Under the pieces are notes generated by a model. It was not told where the DNA came from, ran no database searches, and saw nothing but the letters and a program-made list of their open reading frames with translations. From IMG/VR virus record IMGVR_UViG_3300046804_002179, positions 1-50,467 of that record: DNA of 50,467 nt. The stretch is one strand, 5' to 3'. Shown here in pieces: positions 41,885-48,546 of the stretch (the stretch's first letter is position 1; each line of letters opens with the position of its first letter). A program made the position numbers and the translations under genes. The DNA is from a virus.

Positions 41885-42382
41885 TTACTCAATTGCATTG
41901 AAATGATCGTGGTTAATCTTTCTATGGTGCTTGCTATGGCATGTCCTACACAGCCATCTGACATCGAGCACTTTTGTGTAGTCATCGTGATGAGCTTCTA
42001 CTGGTAAGTTAGATCCGCACGCACTACAGGTGTCTGGCCTGACTAATTCTCCACGCTGGATGGCGTTTTGTACGGCATTGTGCGCTTCCTTTAAGTGCTT
42101 TGGCCTGATGTGCTTGTTGTAGTTCAGCTTCTTATCTTTGTATCTCGTCTCGTAGTAGAGTTTGTACCGCTCACGATCCTTTTGAAGGCGCTGTGCGTAT
42201 CTATCTGGATTTGATCTATATCTAAGATAGCCGTTGTGAGAAACCCGTTTAACTTCCTTTTTCCAGCATTCGATACATCTCTTTTTGCGTGTGAATCCGC
42301 CACGTCCATTGCTTCTAAGCGGGAATTGTTCTAGCGGGAATACCTGATGACAATCCATGCAGGTCCTTGTTTCGGAGTTCAT
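41885..42382 (-). CDS. Free-standing HNH endonuclease
   Basis: A 165-residue protein with two zinc sites: C8-x-x-C11 ... C36-x-x-C39 at the N-terminus, and CSACG (116-120) with CRTCH (145-149) at the end. The nuclease core is VEAHHDDYTKVLDVRWLC (128-145) with HH at 131-132 and a closing CHSKHH. This is typical of HNH homing-type enzymes inserted between phage genes. A hairpin TACAC/GTGTA (42402-42418) lies just upstream. It may be mobile, and it makes double-strand or nicking cuts near its own locus. Start ATG 42382. Confidence 0.78.
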   Translation of the reverse strand: MNSETRTCMDCHQVFPLEQFPLRSNGRGGFTRKKRCIECWKKEVKRVSHNGYLRYRSNPDRYAQRLQKDRERYKLYYETRYKDKKLNYNKHIRPKHLKEAHNAVQNAIQRGELVRPDTCSACGSNLPVEAHHDDYTKVLDVRWLCRTCHSKHHRKINHDHFNAIE

Positions 42383-42422
42383 TGTACATTGTTTTGCTCG
42401 CTACACTTTGGAGGTGTATCGT

Positions 42423-42680
42423 TCATGACTTGGCCTTCTTGGCTTTTCGGATCAAAGCCTCAACAGGGCAAGGTTGGCCGTATTTGTGTTGATGCTTCTT
42501 TCTATGGTGGACGTATGAGCAGCTAACTACGACGCAATCCAACGCCTCTTCCAATTGCTTGATGCGCTCATTGGCCGCGTTGAGTTTACGCTCGAGTTCT
42601 CTTGCTAGACCGGAGTCAACAATGCCTTTATCGCCGTCGATAAAATACTCCTGTTCGTCAGTCATCGGCGTGTCGCTCAT
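42423..42680 (-). CDS. Coiled-coil protein with CxxH-type motif, 85 aa
   Basis: An 85-residue protein. The first part (MSDTPMTDEQEYF) and the coil LARELERKLNAANERIKQLE (25-44) are common in phage hypothetical proteins. The second half has His/Lys-rich sequence with Cys and His (VVVSCSYVHHRKKHQHKYGQ). It overlaps the upstream ORF by 4 bp. Function unknown. Confidence 0.6.
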   Translation of the reverse strand: MSDTPMTDEQEYFIDGDKGIVDSGLARELERKLNAANERIKQLEEALDCVVVSCSYVHHRKKHQHKYGQPCPVEALIRKAKKAKS

Positions 42681-42847
42681 GGCTTAGCCTCCTTCTCCAG
42701 CTTTTCAATCCTTCTCAGCAGCTTGTTGAGTTCTCGGACGATGCCTATCGGAGCGATGTCCCTAAGCCTCGTACGGTAGTCTGGACTGAAGATCGAGAAT
42801 CCATGCCTCGGTGGGCAGTTCGGGTACTTCTCAATCGTGTACTTCAT
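42677..42847 (-). CDS. Small helical protein, 56 aa
   Basis: Start ATG at 42847, stop at 42677-42679; 56 residues (MKYTIEKYPNCPPRHGFSIF...). A short N-terminal strand part is followed by a charged helix (VRELNKLLRRIEKLEKEAKP). It links to the downstream gene by ATGA overlap. No family is recognised. Confidence 0.55.
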   Translation of the reverse strand: MKYTIEKYPNCPPRHGFSIFSPDYRTRLRDIAPIGIVRELNKLLRRIEKLEKEAKP

Positions 42848-42896
42848 GGCTTGGCATCCTTGGTTAAGATTTACTCTTTGAGAGCCTCATCATAAC

Positions 42897-43151
42897 TCAT
42901 CGCCCACCCTTTTCACCCATTTCAGCGATCGCTAAAACAGACGGTTTCAGTGAACCCTTATGAGCCTCAATGACATTTCGTCTCCAGAAATTCGCATCCT
43001 GTTGCTTTCTGGAAGCAATGGCCTGGTAATCGTCAGACTCGATCTCAAGGAGTTCCAGCCGGTCAGCCGCCTCAATCAGGAGCTTCGCAGGAGCCTCGGA
43101 GAGATCTTCAGCCAAAGCCCTAAGTTCATTTCGGAGAGTGAGCGTGTTCAT
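42897..43151 (-). CDS. Helical protein, 84 aa
   Basis: An 84-residue helical protein (MNTLTLRNELRALAEDLSEA) with a pattern typical of phage helix-hairpin proteins. It overlaps the upstream gene by 4 bp. The region after it (42848-42896) holds only a 9-codon ORF (MSYDEALKE). Function unknown. Confidence 0.55.
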   Translation of the reverse strand: MNTLTLRNELRALAEDLSEAPAKLLIEAADRLELLEIESDDYQAIASRKQQDANFWRRNVIEAHKGSLKPSVLAIAEMGEKGGR

Positions 43152-43336
43152 TTTTTCCCTGTGCGTTTACGGCGTTGAGTGTTGTTCTTGTCCATTTGTT
43201 CTAGTTCAGCCTTAAACGAGGGGTCAGTGAGGCCGCGACGCTGCAACCAAGCTCTATACTTAGCGTTAAAATATTGCTGGTTGATCCGGGGATCCGGTGG
43301 TGGGAGGTCTGTGGGAGTGAGTGTGGGATGGCTCAT
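43148..43336 (-). CDS. Small basic protein, 62 aa
   Basis: A 62-residue protein with a Pro-rich N-terminus (LTPTDLPPPDPRINQQ) and a basic C-terminus (NNTQRRKRTGKK), able to bind nucleic acid. It overlaps the following gene by 4 bp. The 46-bp gap upstream carries a GCGC/GCGC inverted repeat near 43347-43366. Function unknown. Confidence 0.5.
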   Translation of the reverse strand: MSHPTLTPTDLPPPDPRINQQYFNAKYRAWLQRRGLTDPSFKAELEQMDKNNTQRRKRTGKK

Positions 43337-43382
43337 TTTAGTTAGTGCGCGTGATGCCTATGCGCGCCCCAGGACCATGAAA

Positions 43383-43814
43383 CTACGGTCTCTCAACAAA
43401 TCGTTTAAGATCTGCTGGAGAATAACTTGGGGACTTGATCACCTTGCCTTCGCGCTTGGCGATCCATCGATCGAACCTAGGAGTCCATTCCAGGTCGCCA
43501 TCCTTGTAAGCGTTTTTCTCGGCCTGCGTCCAGAGCTTGCTCATGTTCGATCGGTGAACCTCGAGGAAGGCAGCCTCTACGAGGACCGCATTCAGGCCGG
43601 CTGCATTGGCGGCACCGTAGACAACATAGAGAAGGTCGCAGATGGCGTCCAGGTAATCCACCAAGGACTCTGAGAACAGCAGTTCATCGGCCTCTTCCTT
43701 GATAAGGTCGTACCGAAAGGTGATCGTGCGAGAAGGTGGAAGGGTGGGTTCTTTGGGGAACTCCTGGCCAAACGCCTCCATGAACTTGCCCACTAGGTTT
43801 TGCTTGATGGTCAT
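43383..43814 (-). CDS. MazG/PRA-PH-like NTP pyrophosphohydrolase
   Basis: A 143-residue all-helical protein. The EExxE...D motif is visible: RYDLIKEEADEL (34-45) supplies the first Glu pair, and DAICDLLYVVYGAANAAGL (56-74) holds the ExxD counterpart. The end FLEVHRSNMSKL is as in phosphoribosyl-ATP pyrophosphohydrolase-like MazG proteins. Such enzymes remove NTPs or (p)ppGpp-like nucleotides and are carried by many phages to keep the host in a productive state. The substrate is not known. It overlaps the HTH gene by 4 bp. Confidence 0.75.
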   Translation of the reverse strand: MTIKQNLVGKFMEAFGQEFPKEPTLPPSRTITFRYDLIKEEADELLFSESLVDYLDAICDLLYVVYGAANAAGLNAVLVEAAFLEVHRSNMSKLWTQAEKNAYKDGDLEWTPRFDRWIAKREGKVIKSPSYSPADLKRFVERP

Positions 43815-44071
43815 TTGATGAGGGTTTGTTCTGCAAGGATTCGGTTGACGGTGGCAGTAGTAATGCGGAGCTCACGAGCGATCTGTAGAGAAGTCATGCC
43901 AGTGCATTTGAGCTTCAGGATGGATCGTTTCAGGACCGGCGCCGATTCAGGTGCTGCCGAGGAGACAACCTTCGGCGGTGTGATACGTGGTGGAGTCCTA
44001 GGTGCGCGGCCAAAGTAGGCGATCACCTGGTCTCTTGTCAACCCTATATTTGCAAGCGTTGGATCAGTCAT
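43811..44071 (-). CDS. HTH protein, 86 aa
   Basis: An 86-residue protein. Residues 57-80 hold a helix-turn-helix (GMTSLQIARELRITTATVNR) of resolvase/LuxR-like type. The N-terminal half has a Pro-rich linker (RAPRTPPRITPPKVVSS). It is likely a transcription regulator of the leftward set, or a DNA-binding partner of the neighbouring MazG-like gene. No family more specific than HTH can be given. Confidence 0.65.
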   Translation of the reverse strand: MTDPTLANIGLTRDQVIAYFGRAPRTPPRITPPKVVSSAAPESAPVLKRSILKLKCTGMTSLQIARELRITTATVNRILAEQTLIK

Positions 44072-44096
44072 TTTGTTTGTGGTTTGCTGTGGGAAA

Positions 44097-44570
44097 TTAC
44101 GCGTAAATCGCTGGTTCCTGAGTCTTTTCAGCGAATTGGTTCAGGAGTCTAGCGCACTCTTTGTCGCACCATTCGTTGCCAGGATGGTCGTTGTGACCTT
44201 TGACCCATTCTGTCGTGACGGTCCTGGCTGAAACGAGGGATCGAACCTCTTCCAACAAAGACTTATCCATCGAAGTATTTTTGTACCAGGTGCCTTTGTT
44301 GAATCGCTCGATCCAGTTGATAAGGATCATTGAATCGGAAACCACCAGCACTTCGTCACCTTCAGGAACTAAAGAAAGGCCAGCGATTACAGCCAAAAAC
44401 TCAGTCTTGTTGTTCGTTACAGGTAGGCCATTGACCTGTTGCACGGCGCCGGATCGCGCGATTTTCTTTGGCCCTGTTAAATAGAATGCCCAAGAACCTA
44501 TGGCATTAGGTTTACCATTGTATAGGCATCCTCCGTCAGTAGTTAGTATCCAGTTGTTGTTAGTAGTCAT
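44097..44570 (-). CDS. rnhA: RNase HI
   Basis: A 157-residue RNase HI that cuts RNA in RNA:DNA hybrids, used for primer removal. The catalytic set is D12 (TTDGG), E57 (TNNKTEFLAVIAGL), D79 (VVSDSM), H126 (KGHNDHPGN) and D136 (WCDKEC), with spacing like E. coli RNase HI (D10, E48, D70, H124, D134). It lies directly downstream of the 650-bp structured region on the same strand. Presence of a phage RNase H without its own polymerase is notable. No Shine-Dalgarno sequence precedes ATG 44570. Confidence 0.88.
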   Translation of the reverse strand: MTTNNNWILTTDGGCLYNGKPNAIGSWAFYLTGPKKIARSGAVQQVNGLPVTNNKTEFLAVIAGLSLVPEGDEVLVVSDSMILINWIERFNKGTWYKNTSMDKSLLEEVRSLVSARTVTTEWVKGHNDHPGNEWCDKECARLLNQFAEKTQEPAIYA

Positions 44571-44599
44571 GCTTTAGCAGTATGTTGAAGTAGCTTCTT

Positions 44600-45245
44600 T
44601 AGCCTTCTTCCAGTTCTCTTACCGCCCTAGAAGCGGGCACCCACAGGTACGCGGCTGCCATACAGCAAGAGAATGCTATATCTTCACCAGGGCGGCCCAG
44701 ATGGGAAATTCCTCGGTGTCATTACGGGGTGTCCCCGCTCGCGACGCCATCGGACCGCCGAGCTCTTTGCCATGTGACTGGTGAGGCTGTTTGCGAACTA
44801 ACAACAAACGAATCTGCGGTATACCATCCCCCATATCGGTCGGGATCAACCGGCTTTCGCGTTATGAACATCGTGACGGGCTCGACAACCTATTTCCTCC
44901 CTTAGCCTGCTCTAGACAGGCAAACCGATGTCCGCTGCTGGCTTGCGCCATAGGATTTGGACCGTCCCAACGGGTCCCAAGGTTTCCCTCGGGGTCGAGT
45001 CAGCAAGGTGGGCAGCAATCCCACATTGCCTAGAATACTAACAACCAGTCTGGCAAAGAACCTATGTCTTTCCGCGACGGAGCACATCCGCCATCTGCGA
45101 GAAAATGGAAAAAGGGTAGGGTGGCGCCCCGTTAAGGCCCGAAGGCACAGGCGTGCTGATCGGTTCGGACGACAGGCCACCTCTGCCGCCCGCATGGAGC
45201 AAAATCCTTGAGTGAAATTGGCAAGCCTTTATTGCCATGCGTGTA
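44600..45245 (-). ncRNA. Putative large structured noncoding RNA (about 650 nt)
   Basis: No credible ORF exists in either strand between the DnaA-like and RNase HI genes. Many nested stems are present: CCGCCCT (44622-44628) with AGGGCGG (44689-44695), CGGGG/CCCCG (44725-44737), CTCGG/CCGAG (near 44712 and 44757), GTTTG/CAAAC (44789-44809), CTCGAC (44881-44886) with GTCGAG (44994-44999), GCCTG/CAGGC (44905-44921), a hairpin at 44957-44980, GCAA.GTGGG/CCCAC.TTGC (45003-45029), GGTGGC/GCCACC (45120-45181) and GCATGG/CCATGC (45192-45240). The strand is suggested by the stem at 44660-44681: on the minus strand all 8 pairs form with one G-U, on plus one is C-A. A UUCG-capped GCC/GGC stem on the minus strand agrees. 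It is not tmRNA, RNase P RNA or rRNA by signature. Size and phage setting recall GOLLD or ROOL RNAs, but no match can be claimed. Confidence 0.6.
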
Positions 45246-45248
45246 GGA

Positions 45249-45554
45249 TTAAGCGACCCGAGACCTTTTGTCAAGTCTCCGGCACAACTTTTCCCGAAGA
45301 TTTTCCACGACCACCCGGACCTTAGGATTGGTCTGACAGGCTTCATCGACCTTGCGGACGGCGTGGACGCACATTGAACGGTGGCGCCTGAAATAACGCG
45401 CGACCACAATTGACGAGGCAAACGGGTGGGATTCCAGGCACAGGACCATTGCGACGTGCCGCGCCAGAGCTAGAGGATACCAGCGTTGATTCCCCATCAG
45501 CTGGCCTTCCGTTACGCCAAAGACTTTGGCCACCTCCTGAATGACGATCTTCAT
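45249..45554 (-). CDS. Stand-alone DnaA domain IV-like protein
   Basis: A 101-residue protein closely resembling only the C-terminal DNA-binding domain of the bacterial initiator DnaA. Matches in order are VIQEVAKVFGVTEGQL (4-19), R24 in GNQRW, ALARHVAMVLCLESHPFASS (29-48), and the signature-loop region RRHRSMCVHAVRKVDEA (56-72), which aligns with RDHxTVxHAxxKI of DnaA. The AAA+ and N-terminal domains are absent. DnaA domain IV binds 9-mer DnaA boxes. The phage protein could bind boxes on the phage genome to recruit host helicase-loading factors, or occupy host oriC and block initiation. It lies right before the structured RNA and overlaps its upstream gene by 4 bp. Confidence 0.75.
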   Translation of the reverse strand: MKIVIQEVAKVFGVTEGQLMGNQRWYPLALARHVAMVLCLESHPFASSIVVARYFRRHRSMCVHAVRKVDEACQTNPKVRVVVENLREKLCRRLDKRSRVA

Positions 45555-45748
45555 TGGGCCTCCTGGAATCGGGCGCGTAGGTTTGGGATCATGCGCTGGT
45601 AGAACAGCCAGTCGTCCTGCCAGACGGTCTTGATGCGCGACAGGTTGTCGTCGTCAGCATACCTGGCAGCCTTCGCCAGAGCCCGGATGAAGGACCCGCC
45701 CCTGGCCTCCATTTCGTCGAGGGTGGCGTTGTCTAATGCTGTTTTCAT
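45551..45748 (-). CDS. Small helical protein, 65 aa
   Basis: ATG 45748 overlaps the stop of the upstream gene (ATGA) and gives 65 residues (MKTALDNATLDEMEARGGSF...). The pattern EARGGSFIRALAKAARYADDDN is common in short phage proteins next to replication genes. The longer frame from 45910 overlaps the neighbour and is rejected. Possibly a protein-protein adapter. Function unknown. Confidence 0.6.
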   Translation of the reverse strand: MKTALDNATLDEMEARGGSFIRALAKAARYADDDNLSRIKTVWQDDWLFYQRMIPNLRARFQEAQ

Positions 45749-45966
45749 TGCATCCTCCAGATCTGGGTTTCCCCGTTTTCCTTGTGCAGCCTGTACCGCC
45801 GACCGTTGATCGAGGACCTTAGGCAAGCCTGCCGCAGGGTGTTTTCCTTCCATTCGCCTGAGACGCGAACGTATTGGTTCACCTCCAGGGCGAGGAGCAT
45901 GGGTTTCCATTTGGCGTATGGCTTAGGGAAAGCCGGGATGTGCGTGGGATTGGTTACTGTTTCCAT
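45745..45966 (-). CDS. Hypothetical protein, 73 aa
   Basis: A 73-residue protein with a Lys/Pro-rich start and a conserved-looking mid region (LEVNQYVRVSGEWKENTLRQ). The Arg-rich later part (RSSINGRRYRLHKENGETQI) may form a small DNA-binding beta-hairpin. It begins the DnaA-like operon. No family is recognised. Confidence 0.55.
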   Translation of the reverse strand: METVTNPTHIPAFPKPYAKWKPMLLALEVNQYVRVSGEWKENTLRQACLRSSINGRRYRLHKENGETQIWRMQ

Positions 45967-46062
45967 GGTGATGCGTTGATTCAGTTAGTGGATCACAAAG
46001 GATCCCCAGACAGCCCGCCAAGGGCAGACTGCCGGAGGGTCATTCGCGCAGAATTAAGCGCG

Positions 46063-46254
46063 TCAAATCAGGAGAAGCATGATGAAGGCGACCGTACAGC
46101 CAGCGGTTCCAGGAACAATGAACCAGAGGACGAACCGGTCTCGAACGTCGGGCGCGAACTGGCAGGAAATCAGGGGGATTGCCCCGATTGCCAGCCAAAC
46201 GGCCGACAGTTTGGCCATGAGGGTCCAGACTGGGATCATCTCGGAGGGGGTCAT
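46063..46254 (-). CDS. Small two-helix membrane protein, 63 aa
   Basis: A 63-residue protein with two membrane helices: about 11-30 (LMAKLSAVWLAIGAIPLI) and 42-62 (VLWFIVPGTAGCTVAFIML). Charged residues between them (DVRDR) would face the cytoplasm or periplasm. Immediately downstream lies a 5-bp CGCGC/GCGCG inverted repeat (46045-46062). Holin-like, but far from the lysis set; it could be an antiholin or an exclusion protein. Confidence 0.5.
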   Translation of the reverse strand: MTPSEMIPVWTLMAKLSAVWLAIGAIPLISCQFAPDVRDRFVLWFIVPGTAGCTVAFIMLLLI

Positions 46255-46274
46255 GGGGAATTGGGCGCGGGGGA

Positions 46275-46529
46275 TTAATCGACGAAAACGTGGGCCCAGG
46301 ATCCGTCTGGAAGTTCCCCGGAAACGAATGGTTTGTTCCAGTAGAAACCGTCCGGACGTTCAGCCCGTAGCTTTGCCAAGAGAGTCTCAACGGCCTCCCG
46401 ATGGCAATTCCCTCCCGTTGAATCGTAAGGGTAAGGAATCACGACGGAATCTCTGTCGAGGGTGGCTTTGATCCTGGAACCACGGGTGTTCGTGGCAGCG
46501 AGGTATTTGGTGTGGATAGAATAATACAT
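46275..46529 (-). CDS. Conserved small phage protein, 84 aa
   Basis: An 84-residue beta-rich protein (YSIHTKYLAATNTRGSRIKA...). The start MYYSIHTKYLAATNTRGSRI and the end SGELPDGSWAHVFVD recur in many phage hypothetical proteins. The same end, with a DGSW-H-F pattern, is seen in the protein at 48334, so they are distant paralogues. Function unknown. Confidence 0.6.
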   Translation of the reverse strand: MYYSIHTKYLAATNTRGSRIKATLDRDSVVIPYPYDSTGGNCHREAVETLLAKLRAERPDGFYWNKPFVSGELPDGSWAHVFVD

Positions 46530-46561
46530 GGGAGTGAGCGTAGAATTGAGCGCGGTGGATT

Positions 46562-46777
46562 TTAGACGACGGATTCCAGGATTCTTTTGGCTGAGGGTAG
46601 GGTCCAGGCATGGCCAACGAGACGAGCCGACTCGCCTATGCCCAAGAATATACGCCAGGCGTTGAGCTCTCCGGGTGAGCTACCGGGATTGAAGACAAAG
46701 CCAATCTCCCGGGATTCCAGGGTGGCAAGGTGGAGGTTGGGGAGGTTGGTTTTAACGGATTGCCAAGTGAGTTTCAT
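46562..46777 (-). CDS. Hypothetical protein, 71 aa
   Basis: ATG 46777 gives 71 residues (MKLTWQSVKTNLPNLHLATL...). The frame extends to 46990 but would overlap the next gene and lacks a good start. Pattern: a small beta fold with a conserved C-terminal helix (WTLPSAKRILESVV). No family is recognised. Confidence 0.5.
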   Translation of the reverse strand: MKLTWQSVKTNLPNLHLATLESREIGFVFNPGSSPGELNAWRIFLGIGESARLVGHAWTLPSAKRILESVV

Positions 46778-46806
46778 GGGATTTTTTGTGGGCTGAATTA
46801 CCCATT

Positions 46807-46822
46807 CAATCCCCGGGGATTG
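46807..46822. repeat. 16-bp perfect palindrome
   Basis: CAATCCCCGGGGATTG reads the same on both strands and lies in the short gap between two leftward genes. It may be an operator for a dimeric regulator or a site protected from, or targeted by, restriction enzymes. Confidence 0.5.
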
Positions 46823-46844
46823 CCCGGAGACTGTGGTGGATAGT

Positions 46845-47252
46845 TCAGGCTTCAACGGGTCCCTTGTGTGCTGCAATGGCGGCCTGGCGCAAAAGGCTGA
46901 GCTCTCGAAGGGTTTCAAGGTCCCGGTGTAATCCGTGGTCTTCAAGGGAAGCCCAAAGACCATCGATGTCCCCATCCATGAGATTGGCAAGGTCTAGGTA
47001 TTGCCAACGTACAGACAGCTGAAACTCCGATTGGACGGCTCGCCTATAGGCCAGAAACTCCGGAGTTAACCTAGACTCCCGGTCCCGGATTAATTGCAAA
47101 AGGGTGGATGCATTGCACCCTTGCCGGAACTTCACTAGTTTCCAGCCTTCGCCTTCGTTTTTGAGCACGTTTCCGTTGGAACGGAAGGAATAGGTTTTCC
47201 TAAGGAGCTCAACGCGAATAGTTTCGGATCCTTGTTTAGATAGTGTAGCCAT
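46845..47252 (-). CDS. Hypothetical protein, 135 aa
   Basis: A 135-residue protein with a beta-rich first 40 residues (ETIRVELLRKTYSFRSNGNV) and a helical remainder (LLQLIRDRESRLTPEFLAYR; ETLRELSLLRQAAIAAHKGP). It resembles proteins that bind nucleic acids or regulate transcription, but no family is recognised. It is preceded by a short gap of 18 bp. Confidence 0.55.
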   Translation of the reverse strand: MATLSKQGSETIRVELLRKTYSFRSNGNVLKNEGEGWKLVKFRQGCNASTLLQLIRDRESRLTPEFLAYRRAVQSEFQLSVRWQYLDLANLMDGDIDGLWASLEDHGLHRDLETLRELSLLRQAAIAAHKGPVEA

Positions 47253-47270
47253 GGAATTTGAGGGTATCGG

Positions 47271-47495
47271 TTAAAACGTGCAGCACCCGCAACAGGGCGC
47301 GTCTTCACAACGTCCACGGGAATTGCGCGTGCCGGTCCACCCGGAGGAAGTCCGGACGCAGACTAGACCGGAGACGTTGCCGGAGCACGAATCACAAATC
47401 ACCGTCCACCGTCCACGGGATTTCTCCAACGTGCCGAGGCCGGCCGGAGTCATTTCGTGGCAGACTTTACAGGGGGAATCGTAGCGGTTTTTCAT
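47271..47495 (-). CDS. Cysteine-rich zinc protein, 74 aa
   Basis: A 74-residue protein from ATG 47495 (MKNRYDSPCKVCHEMTPAGL...). CxxC at 9-12 and CDSC at 35-38 make a four-Cys zinc site around a GLGTLEK beta turn, and the protein ends with a run of Cys (CEDAPCCGCC). It is probably a zinc ribbon that binds DNA, RNA or a protein. The longer frame from 47591 overlaps the neighbour and is rejected. Confidence 0.55.
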   Translation of the reverse strand: MKNRYDSPCKVCHEMTPAGLGTLEKSRGRWTVICDSCSGNVSGLVCVRTSSGWTGTRNSRGRCEDAPCCGCCTF

Positions 47496-47514
47496 GAGGG
47501 ATAGCGGTAAATGT

Positions 47515-48216
47515 TTACTTGGAAGCGCATGCAACGGAGGCAACTTTCTTATGCCCAGCACCGTGAGGGATAAAACCCACGATGAACCCACGGTCCGCCT
47601 TTGAGCACAGTCTGCATTTATCGCATGTCATTCCCTCAACTCGTTGAGCCGGGCAAACTACCACCTTGTTACCACCTGGGGTGACGAAACGAGCCGGGGA
47701 ACCAGGGGGAACAACCGTGGCCACGGGCATTCCTGTCTCGGCAAGCCTGTCTGCGTGCTCAACGTTGTTCCCGGACAGATTGATTGTGAAACCCTTGGAA
47801 ATTGCTTCCCCGATGGCTTTCCGGTTGGAATTGACGACAGAAGCGGGAACGGAATCCGTGGCCACGACAGGCTTATGGGTATACGTGAAACCGCGTTTCC
47901 CCTGTGATGCCAGGGCAAGCGCCAGTAGTTTGACCTTGTCGACACGGTTCCCGGCGCCAGGTAAATCCCCAGCCTGGTTGTGGCGCCACAACTGGTTTTC
48001 CGGGAGAAGCCGGACCCGAGAAAGGAATTCCCGGAATCCGTCGCCACGTTTCCCGGACGATACAGCACCCCAGTGAAACCTAAGCGGTCCGGCGTCCGCA
48101 TAGCATCCGGAACCACGAAACGGGCACACTAGGGGGCACGTTGAATCCGGCGACGTTGAGACTGGAATGGGTCCGGTCTTTGGATTGGTTGAGACGGGAG
48201 AAAGGTGGACATTCAT
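47515..48216 (-). CDS. Cysteine-rich conserved phage protein (DUF7227-like)
   Basis: A 233-residue protein with a clear conserved pattern: KTGPIPVSTSP (13-23), STCPLVCPFRGSGCYADAGP (25-44), LPENQLWRHNQAGDLPG (70-86), GFTYTHKPV (109-117), and a late Cys cluster CDKCRLCSK (207-215). Several Cys and His can bind zinc or an iron-sulfur cluster. Proteins with this pattern are widespread in phages and, from memory, belong to DUF7227; some are discussed as radical-SAM-like, but the CxxxCxxC motif is not intact here. Function is unknown. It is the largest gene of the leftward early block. Confidence 0.65.
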   Translation of the reverse strand: MNVHLSPVSTNPKTGPIPVSTSPDSTCPLVCPFRGSGCYADAGPLRFHWGAVSSGKRGDGFREFLSRVRLLPENQLWRHNQAGDLPGAGNRVDKVKLLALALASQGKRGFTYTHKPVVATDSVPASVVNSNRKAIGEAISKGFTINLSGNNVEHADRLAETGMPVATVVPPGSPARFVTPGGNKVVVCPAQRVEGMTCDKCRLCSKADRGFIVGFIPHGAGHKKVASVACASK

Positions 48217-48235
48217 GAGAGAGAATGGGAAGGGG

Positions 48236-48322
48236 TTAAATGAGGACGAGGACGAGGACGAACAAGGCTAGGAACAAGGCCAGGCCGATGAAGTCGAGAA
48301 AAGTTGAGAACCAGGAATTCAT
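48236..48322 (-). CDS. Candidate 28-aa membrane peptide
   Basis: ATG 48322 to TAA 48236: 28 residues, MNSWFSTFLDFIGLALFLAL followed by more Val/Leu. Almost the whole peptide is one membrane helix. It fits the 117-bp gap between two leftward genes, 11 bp after the upstream stop. Short hydrophobic peptides of this kind occur in phages as toxins, holin helpers or exclusion factors. No ribosome site is obvious. Confidence 0.4.
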   Translation of the reverse strand: MNSWFSTFLDFIGLALFLALFVLVLVLI

Positions 48323-48333
48323 GAGAGCGTGGA

Positions 48334-48546
48334 TTAAATCGAAAAAATGTGAAACCACGATCCGTCGTGAAGTTCTTGAGACGATAGTCGAATCGATCCG
48401 GATCCGATTAGCTGGCGCGCGGCATACAGGTGAGCCCCAAGCGCCGATTCGTGGTCAACAGACTCGACTTCGATCGAGTGGACTCCGTCAGTTGCGAAAA
48501 TCCAGTAACCAGGTCGATTGAGTCCTTTTGTGTGAATTGTGGTCAT
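48334..48546 (-). CDS. Conserved small phage protein, 70 aa (paralogue of 46275 product)
   Basis: A 70-residue protein from ATG 48546 (MTTIHTKGLNRPGYWIFATD...). The pattern of strands and the end ELHDGSWFHIFSI resembles that of the protein at 46275 (LPDGSWAHVFVD), suggesting an old duplication. The frame extends to 48618 but the internal ATG is better placed. It is the first gene of the leftward block, next to the divergent control region. Confidence 0.6.
   Translation of the reverse strand: MTTIHTKGLNRPGYWIFATDGVHSIEVESVDHESALGAHLYAARQLIGSGSIRLSSQELHDGSWFHIFSI

Noticed and set aside
42870-42899. 9-codon ORF MSYDEALKE overlapping the end of the 84-aa gene
   Set aside because: Too short to support as a gene, no ribosome site; kept only as a note on the 42848-42896 gap.
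45160-45175. T-loop-like GGTTCGGAC suggesting a tRNA or tmRNA end
   Set aside because: No acceptor stem or anticodon arm around it; it belongs to a longer stem in the structured region.
44902-45195. 97-residue minus-strand ORF in the structured region
   Set aside because: Arg/Ser-rich translation with no domain pattern; it runs through several stems. Competing ORFs of similar quality exist on the plus strand (44957-45211, 44791-45033), so none is convincing.
48240-48521. 93-residue plus-strand ORF opposite the leftward genes
   Set aside because: Starts with simple Arg/Thr repeats from GAGGAC repeats and is antisense to the conserved 48334 gene; the minus frame is better.
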